In this document: in pieces, positions 56,166 through 64,000 of the stretch
Layout of the letters: every line of letters begins with the position of its first letter
Position numbering within the stretch: position 1 is the first letter of the stretch
Source: Breviolum minutum Mf 1.05b.01
Lineage: Eukaryota > Sar > Dinophyceae > Suessiales > Symbiodiniaceae
NCBI GenBank assembly: GCA_000507305.1
Contig: DF239725.1
Span: 1-64,000 of the forward strand
Direction: 5' to 3'
Length of the DNA stretch: 64,000 nt
Notes under the pieces: model-generated
The model's database searches: none
What the model saw: the letters and a program-made list of their open reading frames with translations, nothing else
What the model was told of the DNA's origin: nothing
Position numbers and translations under genes: made by a program

Positions 56166-58417
56166 GTGATTTGTTGTTTGGGGGTATTTGTTTGAAATTT
56201 TCCGCCAGGTTCCAGTTCCAGCCATTTAAAAGTAAGTCCATGCAAGTGTTGTTTGTTTATAGTTTCTGTGTTGACAATGTTGGGTGACCCCGTCAAAGAA
56301 GGCGTGGGGGTTAGATGACTGCGGTGACTACAGCTTTGCAAGCAACAATCTGGACAGTTTTTGATGTTATGGATTGTACGTTTTGACGCTAGAAACTGAA
56401 GAAAACCAACTGGGCCTGGGGGTCTCTAGTGACTCTAGTCACCTTTTCTCCAATAATCAGCTGATTCAATGGTGACATGGCACGCAAACCAATAAACCAA
56501 TACAAATTGCTCTCCATGTCCTTTACAATTAAGGGAACAATTAGGAGTTGGAGGAGCATCAAACACTTTCTTTAGGTAAGGATCAATTTTGATGGCATGT
56601 CGTTTGCACCAGCTGCCTTGTAATTGACCAGGAACAGCCAATTGGGTCACAGTCTATCAGCAGCAGCATTGGCAGCATCACCAAAGAAGGCAAACTATTG
56701 TTCCTTGGCCCGTGAGTGGGGATGAACATGACACGCTGGGGTGCACCTGCTGGAATGGACATGAATTTGCTCTGGATCAATGGTGCGTTTCAATGTGTTG
56801 CTGTTTTTTTACATGTCTTTTTGTTCGTCATTTAGGCAAGGTGTTCAATGCTCATGGACTAAACTATTTGACTTGACGTGTTGTACGTATGTTTAAATCG
56901 ACTCATAACCTGTACATACATGCATATTTTGCACAGTCAGATCATTACAGTAACACAAGGTAAATTCACACACATGACACATATGATATTATTTGTAAAT
57001 GGTATTCATATATACTGTATACTGTACAATCTACATATGACTATCATGTTTGTTTTATTAGCCTTTTGAATTTGTGAAATGAGATTGTAATCTCAGACCT
57101 ATGTGACATATATATATATATATTGTGATATCACCTTGACAGGGGTGTGGGTTTCATCCCAAAGCGGAGGCAAGGGCTTTGACCTGGAGATCTGTCCAAA
57201 TTGAATCTCATTATGACACGACAACCCACCTTCCACATGTTTTAAAAGACAGATCAAGTAAGAAAACTAAAGGACTATAGGACTCTATGGTTTTCAAGGT
57301 CTTTACATGTCTTTAAGTATGAGGTCGCAGTTTCTAAAGAGAAGATCACTGGATCTTATAGTCATTCTTGGTTGAACATATTCGCGATTTACTTGCCAAA
57401 TAATTTTTCCCTCCCTGCATGTCTGAGGAGACATTGAGTCGGTGAAATGGTAGACGGCGGGGACCGAATCATTCCATATCAACAGGGGGTTCAAACGATC
57501 TTTCAACCACCTATCGGCTTTGAAAAACTGCTGTTGCTGTGTTTTTTTTGCACCAGCATTGATCGTTTCACCTGATTTTTTCTCTCTAAAACTTGGAGGG
57601 GAAGCCGGCACAAATAAGTGCGTTCGTTGGAAAAAACACAGGAAAGGCATGGTTTCAAAAAGATCAAAAAGTATTTATCCTTTTTTGTTGGGGGGAAGGG
57701 GGAAGAGGATTTAGCCAAGGGAGGTAGGAAGGGATATTGCAGCTGAACACGTGCAATTTCGTGATTATAGTATAGGAGTGGCTAGAGTGTCACTTGTTGT
57801 TTGTGAGATGCCGATTTTCGCTGAGCCATTGCGTGGCTCAAGCACCGAACATATCCAACATATGTACGGAATCAATTTGGGACAAATGTATCAGCAATTG
57901 ATCGATTTTGGGTGAGTTTTGGTTGGAGAAGAGTGACGCAACGTTGGGTAAAAGGAAGGGGACTAACCTCACAGCGCGTCTCGATTTAGCTTGGTGTAAT
58001 ATGATTTTCTTGGACAAGATTGGCATTGTTTAAGCCACTAACAATGATCCGGATACCCAGCAAAACTTCCAGATCACTATCCGATCCCCCAAAGATAGAT
58101 TTGAAGCAAATCTATTTTTGTCGCTTTCGTATGTTTCTTGGCCTGCAGGAGGGGGATGGAACTACCAATTGATGGAATGCATTAGGTCACGCTTTCTTGG
58201 TGAGGAAGCATTGCAACCGGAACAACATGTCAATTTGAACAAGAATCAACTATCGAGTCCATGTTTTTTTTAGATGTTACTGTCATCATTGTAAGTCTAT
58301 TTTTGGAAACAAAGCATATAATTACATCCATTTTGTCTGGGGGGGTGACATATGTTGCAGATGGTTTTTCTTGCCAGTTTTTGTAAGCACGTCCACAACT
58401 CCTCCACCTAACACCAG
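56166..58417. other. 2.2 kb without a supported + strand exon
   Basis: The only candidate is a minus-strand open frame, listed separately. A TATATA run near 57110 is the only repeat. Confidence 0.4.
57303..57650 (-). CDS. weak minus-strand coding candidate
   Basis: A 115-codon frame with reasonable composition in its middle (FKADRWLKDRLNPLLIWNDS). No splice sites or family match were identified, and every firm gene in the window is on the other strand, so chance is likely. Confidence 0.2.
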   Translation of the reverse strand: MPFLCFFQRTHLFVPASPPSFREKKSGETINAGAKKTQQQQFFKADRWLKDRLNPLLIWNDSVPAVYHFTDSMSPQTCREGKIIWQVNREYVQPRMTIRSSDLLFRNCDLILKDM

Positions 58418-58935
58418 GACTCATTTTCGATCAGATCTGCACCTTGGAAGCTTCCGAAGGTGCCAAAGGGGTGAACTCTTGGAGTTCCAGATGTGAGATA
58501 TGTATATTATGCTCCTGTAAAATCCGAAGTAAACCTTCATTTGCCACTGGAATCCTGGGAGGGGGGACAACCCAACTCATAACTAGGTGGTGGTTTCAAA
58601 CATTTTTGGCATTTTCACCTGGAAGAATGGGGAAGATAAACCCAGTTTGACCAATTTTTTTCAGATTGGTTGGTTCAACCACCAACCAGTGCCAGATGAT
58701 GTGGCGTTTTTAGCAGGGTTTGAGGAATTGTTGGTTTCACCTGCAAATCGAGATCAAAATGAGATAGGTTTTGATGTGCATCATGTTAATGAACATGTTG
58801 TTGTTCATTATCTAGAATCTAGGTTCAACATACGACAAGTAGATCTAGAATGATATAGTAGAATCCAAACAAGCAGACAAGGAACAGGCAGATGGCCGAC
58901 CAATTGAAGCGGAAAAAAAGCGACGTCCAAAATGA
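58418..58935 (+). CDS. 3' end of an unrecognised gene
   Basis: Exon 58418-58459 (AG|GAC, SFSIRSAPWKLPK, donor AAG|GTGCCA) and exon 58690-58853, reading PDDVAFLAGFEELLVSPANR, then GFDVHHVNEHVVVHYLESRF, with stop TGA 58851-58853. An alternative end is a frame at 58861-58935 reading QADKEQADGRPIEAEKKRRP with its own TGA. The intron just before 58690 is largely the inverted-repeat element at 58585. Family unknown. Confidence 0.45.
58585..58689. mobile_element. inverted-repeat element, GGTGGTTTCAA group, abutting an exon
   Basis: GGTGGTGGTTTCAAAC at the left pairs with GGTTCAACCACCAACC at the right, with slight mismatch. The CAG at its right edge is the best acceptor for exon 58690-58853. Confidence 0.6.
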
Positions 58936-60470
58936 GATCAGAACGAGATCAGACCCCAACCCCGACAAGACACCCAGCCAGCCACTGTCGTTCTGGTGTT
59001 GGTGGCCGACCTTCAAGACGAGACCAATCATGGTGGAAAATTCCCAAAACGAGGCGGAAGGACTCCCTACATATTCCTTACTGGGCCCACATACTAAAAT
59101 AAATCTACGCCGCTCATATAAATGGTTTGAATGAACATTTGATAATTTATCTATGGATGTATATGGAGATTTGGGAAAGATCCATGTAAACAGACCGGTG
59201 TTTAAGTTTGTTGGTTTTCTGAGGCGTTTGAGGCGTGGAGGGAGTAATCCACAAGGACTTGCAGCACAGGGTTGGTGCATAGCCTCTGAACAAATGGTGC
59301 TTGAGAAACGATCCTTTCCCCTTTCCTAAACTGGGTCGTTGGGGCCAGCCGGTTTTCAGGGACGTTTGCTGTTGGTTTTAGGGAGGGTAAATGAGGTGAC
59401 TTTGTTTGGTCCAAAAAAAAAGTCTCATTTGTCAAGTTGTGCCATTAAACTAACTTAGGAAAGGATCGTTTTTCGGACCCAAAGGGGGGAAGTAGTTTCC
59501 CAAGTTACCATATATATTTAGTTACATCTACCATTTGTCAGAGACTGTGTTAGTTTTATGGGACGTGTATTGGTATTGGCAAGCATCATCAAACAAATCT
59601 ATCCACATTTTGCAGTGAATTCTTCTCACAGGTAAGGATTTCTCCAGCGTGGGCCCATACGAAATTGTTGAAAGCGTTTGGATGCTCAGACTTTAGTCAG
59701 ACTAGGATGATGGTTCTTTGATGTTTGCCTCCTAGTCATCGTTTTTTGTTGGAGGGGTGGTGGTGGTGCTGGTGCTGGTGCTGGTGGTTGAAAGGTATGT
59801 TATGATTCCTGCCAAACGTCACTTGATGATTTGTTTAAGCTCAAGTGTCATCTCAGTAGATTTGGCACACCAATGAAAAAATGATTTATCATGAGCCCAT
59901 CAAAAACATGATTTACCAAAGGTCTTCGTTTGGAAATGGGAAAACATCAATCTCCCATCCTCATTGAAACTATCCCATGTCTATGCTTTTATAGTGTTAT
60001 CGGTGCGAACTACCGTCATGAAATACAGGATGCCATGATGAACAATGTTTAGTTGAGTTAACATCCCAAAGTGGACTCACGCAATGATGTTTGTTCACTT
60101 TGAAGTGTTGTTGTTTTACCCGTATATGATGTGTTATTGTATACATTTGTTTTTTTAGATATCCGCATTTTTAAATATATATATTGATATATAATTATAT
60201 ATATATATGTGTGTGTAACTAGCGAGAGACGACATGTACCAATCCCCCAAATAACATGCCGACCATTTATCTAGTATTTATGTTATGTGCGAAACACTTT
60301 GCATGCTTCCCACGTTCTTTCACCACCATCACCATCAAAAAAACTTAAAGACATGGAAGACAAAACATCTTACATCCTTCTCGCCACCACCTATTCTCGT
60401 GACATAACCCAGTGCTTTTGTAGGAACCTCCAAGGTAACTCTAACTTGTTGTCCTTTACTTTTTGTTTAG
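58936..60470. other. spacer without recognised exons
   Basis: A GGT/GCT trinucleotide run lies at 59756-59790 and a TATATA tract at 60170-60215. An open stretch ending NLQ at a GTAACT donor (60435) may be an exon of the gene below. Confidence 0.35.
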
Positions 60471-60665
60471 GCCCTGGTAGCCACTATCCAAAGAGCCACC
60501 TGTTCTTTAGAAACCGACCAGTACGTTGGGGTGCTGGTTGCTAGTCAGATGTCACTCAGGCCATTTCCTAGCTTTCCTGTCCTTTGCCTTGGAGCTGTTA
60601 CTGCAAGGAAAAGAGCTCAACTGGTGGGAAGGGCAGGGAGGAAAGTGATGATCCTGGAAGCTTAG
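60471..60665 (+). CDS. terminal exon of an unrecognised gene
   Basis: TTTGTTTAG|GCC opens 64 codons without a methionine start and ends at TAG 60663-60665. It contains ALVATIQRATCSLETDQYVG and LGAVTARKRAQLVGRAGRKV. The good pyrimidine-rich acceptor and composition support it. A competing frame from the same acceptor is open for only about 24 codons. It would match in phase a possible upstream exon ending at 60435. Confidence 0.42.
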   Translation, partial: ALVATIQRATCSLETDQYVGVLVASQMSLRPFPSFPVLCLGAVTARKRAQLVGRAGRKVMILEA

Positions 60666-60769
60666 TTGGTGACTCTCACGGAAAATGGGATCAGGGTTGA
60701 CAGCAAATCTGTTCCAATGTTGAACACAAACTTGATATATGAATTGATTGGCACATGAACAAGCATAGA

Positions 60770-60825
60770 ATATATATATATATATAAGATTGTTAACATA
60801 CAGAATATATATATATATGTTACCA
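60770..60825. repeat. TATATA tract
   Basis: Two TATATA runs separated by about 20 bases. Confidence 0.85.
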
Positions 60826-61049
60826 TACATGTATGGTCATATTCATTGTATATAACATACCATGTTGTTACTTCAACATGGGTGTCAGATGTTTCACTGC
60901 ACTCAGGGCTACAAGACGAATGGCAGGTGCAGTCGTCAGGGCTTGGGTACATCATGATGAGGGATCCCATCAGATAATTGCGTTTGGAAGTTGTGGATAA
61001 CGCAAGAGGCCCATATTTTGTTGGATATGTTTGGGACCTGAAAATTTAC

Positions 61050-61067
61050 ACACACACACACACACAA
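61050..61067. repeat. (CA)n microsatellite
   Basis: A short uninterrupted CA run. Confidence 0.9.
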
Positions 61068-61619
61068 AATCACACAAATTTCTGGCAGTTTTTTGATTTG
61101 TTTTGGTAGGCAGACTAGGCATTATGTAGCACTAACCTGATACTTCTCAGTAGTCAATTTCATGATTTCGACGTCATGTATCCTGACTTCCAACAGGTTG
61201 CCAACTGGTTTGACCACAAGATATATGAATGCATTCATCCAAGCCGAGTGTTTTCAGATGTTCAGTGGGGACCAAGATGACACAGAATTACATGTGGAAT
61301 GGGAATGAAAGTGTTGTTGCCAAAGGTGACGGTTGTTTTTCAACAAGCTGCAAGTCCAAGGTCCTCATCCCTATCGATTAGCCATGGTTTCTTAGGGGCA
61401 GTGACCCTCAAAATAGAACATGCATTTTCAAGTAAGGAGGTCACAAAAAATCGGGGATCAATTTCTTCATGCACATTGCAGCAGCTGTTATGTTATCAAC
61501 TGGGCTCTTTCAACGTGACATCTTAACCGTTCAATGACACTCCTTTGTGTTCAATGTGTTTACATGGCCAATGATGAATGCAATGGTTATTTTGCATGCT
61601 TACCGTTTAAAAAAGGCAG

Positions 61620-63678
61620 GCCATTTATCCCAAAACTAAGCGAGTCTGATCCCTTCACCAACCAACAAGGATTCTTGCTTCGCCTTTTCGGCTCAGCCAC
61701 GGTGCCCACGGTGAAACGCCGAGCGTTGAACGTCCCACCTTTTCCGGTTTCCAATTTCCTAGATGGGTCATGGGCGATTCGGCTGACTTGGTCGTCCCTT
61801 GGCCGTTTAAAACGGAGGTTCGAGGGGGTTGGCCAAACGTGCGGTTTTGAAGAGACTGAAGTAATTAGTTAATATGGTTCTTCATTAAAAAGGACTCACA
61901 TTTGAAAGATTGAGGGGATGTGAATTCTTCCTGAGCATGTTGTGTTTACATTTATATATACCTACATACCCATGTTATATATTTTATATCTAGGTTTTAT
62001 GTACATGTATTTTCAATTTATACATATGTTATATCTATCTTGTATTAACACATAGTATGTTTACATATAGCAATTCAACGACTCTTCGTGACTTGATCAC
62101 CTCAAAAAAAAGCACCAAAGCTTTATAGAGAAACAACCAGAGCTCAATATTTCCAATGGCTCCGCGTGATTACTATGTGTTTCCTCTTTTATTTGGGGTG
62201 TTTTCGGGTTTACCTACACTAATTTTTGTTTCGAATTGGTCGGAACCCATTCCTGAGGGACACACCTGAATTTGGAGGGTTTTAGAGGTTCATTTAAAAA
62301 AAACACAATTCATCATGGGGGAAGCCAAAAACAAAAAGGCTGGTGTATTTCATGCTTTTCCCTGTTATATAAATAGATTTTTATTCAAGGAGAAACTGAT
62401 TTCAGCCAAAAAATTCCGCAGCAAAATGCCCAAAATCAGATGGGGGGAAGGCCGGGTAGACCTTTTAGTGCCACTTATGTCCAAAAAAATCAAAGGAGCC
62501 CTTTAAAACGGGATATACCCAATAAATGCTCACTATGGAAGGTGTATATGGGATTGATGATTGAGGGTACCATCCCAAGGGTACTACCATTTTCCCTATG
62601 AAGGTGCCACTTGTGTATCAAAAAATCTCTTTCAGGATCGCTTTCGGAACGTGGCCGAGCAGCTGTGTCATGAGTTCCAGCGGCAGTCGGCTCGACTGCG
62701 CGATGTGGAAACGGAGAACACTAGGTGGGGCCCTGCTACCACAGAACAATTGAAAGCAGGTTGGACATATTGGGTAAGAAAAGCATACCAAAGAAACGCC
62801 ACGAAACGGTGGGAGAGTTGCCATGAAACTTAGTACATCATGTTTGAAGATTTTTTGTGTAACCAGCTTGTGTTCAAGCTGAGTCAAATATCAAATATGA
62901 CGCACGTCTTCGATTACATCCCAGATAATCCATAGATTTCCTCTAGTTGTTACCTAAGTAAATGATTGCTCTCTCTATATTGCACAATTTATCAAGACTT
63001 TGTCAACCTCAACCTAAATGTAGGTTGATCATTTGACGTTATGTCTGTATGTTTCAGGTTGCTGAATGATTCTAAAATTATGCCGGTCCCTACTAGCATT
63101 TCTCTATCCGTTCCTTGACCGGCCTACTTGGCCACATGACGTGGAGGCTCAGAGGATGGCCCGACAACTTCCGACAGCATCATGATGGTGGCTCCAGTTG
63201 CAAGTAGTTAATGGCCAGTCAACCTACCCCCTCTCACGTATCCCCACCAGAAATAAGGCCTTAAGGGCTTATTGTATAACCGTTGGTTTCCCTAAATAAG
63301 GCCTTATTGAACCCTTATTTCTGGAGGGATCCTTCCAATGACATCAAATATTTTGAATGTTTTTAAGTTTCCAACCAAATACTAACCCAGATAAATTGAC
63401 ACAAGTGTTGTTTGTCAGGGAGAGAAGTTGGTTGGCGGAACCCATAATTATAGGAGGAGCCTTTTCTTCTTAACATCAGATGCGTTGCGGCTTTGTTTCT
63501 CGGTCGAAAAACAACACATGCCGTTTCGAAACACTAAGAGGACCCGCGTCTGAAGCTTGAGCCGAGACATTTTTTTTCACACCTTTTTGGAATGAGGTCA
63601 AATTCTGTCAAAATGCAGGATGGTTGTGGCTCCAGGGTGGCACAGCATCAAAGATGGTTATTGCCAGCTTCTTCCCAA
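61620..63678 (+). CDS. unrecognised gene with a coiled-coil-like exon
   Basis: Exon 61620-61860 (RPFIPKLSESDPFTNQQGF, LLRLFGSATVPTVKRRALN, donor GAA|GTAATT), exon 62636-62724 (CTTTCAG|GAT, DRFRNVAEQLCHEFQRQSAR, LRDVETENTR, donor AG|GTGGGG) and possible exon 63619-63678 (MVVAPGWHSIKDGYCQLLP, donor GTGACC). Phases agree at both junctions. The second exon is amphipathic, with Glu/Arg/Gln-rich heptads. If 61860 is not spliced, the frame ends at TAA 61870-61872. An extra open stretch at 63100-63199 (DVEAQRMARQLPTAS) does not fit the phase. No domain recognised. Confidence 0.55.
61955..62070. repeat. AT-rich low-complexity tract
   Basis: TATATA, TTTATA and ACATAT stretches in the intron between exons 61620-61860 and 62636-62724. 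Confidence 0.7.
63246..63328. mobile_element. hairpin element with CCAGAAATAAGG ends
   Basis: CCAGAAATAAGG at the left pairs with CCTTATTTCTGG at the right. Inner AATAAGGCCTTATT is itself palindromic and repeats the left GGCCTTA. It is 83 bp, non-coding, and in the intron before the exon at 63619. Confidence 0.6.
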
Positions 63679-64000
63679 GTGACCTTTTGATCACCCAACT
63701 GGAGGTCACTCAACACCTGAACAGGTCACTAAAAAACACCCAAAAAGGTCACAGGGAAGAACGTGGCTATTTTAATTTATATATGCTACAGTTTTTTCTT
63801 GGAATCTTGTAGTATGATCAATTCAGCTATATGTTTGTTCGGATTTATATAAGGAAAGATGTATATCACCCATTACGGCCAGAACTAAATCATTGAGCCG
63901 AGCTCCTGGTGGTTTCAACTCGCAACTCAGGTGCCGAGTCTGGAAATACTGAACTTTTCAGAAATCCTTCAGGCCTTCATCGATCCACCGGGGTTTTGCT

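Noticed and set aside
55788-56341. Two minus-strand open frames of 145 and 132 codons
   Set aside because: They are shadows of the plus-strand coiled-coil exon at 55964-56165.
1-64000. CRISPR arrays, rRNA, tRNA, prokaryotic operons, viral genes and a dinoflagellate spliced-leader relic
   Set aside because: None was seen by eye. Repeats are microsatellites or hairpin elements, not spaced direct repeats. The absence of tRNA genes and spliced-leader remnants is not certain without a computed search.

Overview
This window is nuclear DNA from an intron-rich eukaryote. Coding sequence is scattered as short exons (mostly 40-150 nt) in large AT-rich introns full of microsatellites and small inverted-repeat elements. 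Every gene I can recognise with confidence lies on the + strand. Acceptors are almost always AG followed by G. Several introns placed by protein motif and reading phase have a GC donor instead of GT. One-way gene order, GC-AG introns, AG|G acceptors and a PPR gene together suggest an alga, possibly a dinoflagellate or relative. That assignment is an inference and rests on no marker gene.

Layout: (1) 1-3.7 kb: trinucleotide and AT-rich repeats, one short CxxC exon. (2) 3.7-11.2 kb: exons for the second half of a DDX5/DBP2-type DEAD-box RNA helicase (motif II to motif VI and a C-terminus with a stop). (3) 12.0-19.4 kb: exons for the first half of the same type of helicase (Q motif, motif I, Ia, GG, Ib), with no motif II found after it. 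The two halves complement each other but stand in the wrong order. (4) 15.07-15.85 kb, inside a helicase intron: an unusually long, GC-rich, intronless coding block with an apparent frameshift. (5) 22.7-25.3 kb: a pentatricopeptide-repeat (PPR) gene, perhaps continuing to 29.3 kb. (6) 31.5-41.8 kb: a multi-exon gene of unknown function with a 21-nt microexon. (7) 42.2-51.4 kb: a gene carrying the motifs of a TrmB/METTL1-type tRNA (guanine-N7) methyltransferase, in about ten exons. (8) 52.5-63.7 kb: isolated exons of several unrecognised genes, two of them charged and probably coiled coil.

The introns and spacers contain at least five groups of short (about 65-120 bp) terminal-inverted-repeat elements, many bounded by TA as in Stowaway/Tc1-mariner-type MITEs. 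In two places an element's end coincides with a splice acceptor, which raises the possibility that some elements act as introners.

The helicase and methyltransferase would act in RNA metabolism and the PPR protein in organelle RNA processing. Nothing in the sequence shows that these genes form one system. Exon borders were read by eye from motifs, reading phase and splice dinucleotides, and some small exons in every gene were not found.
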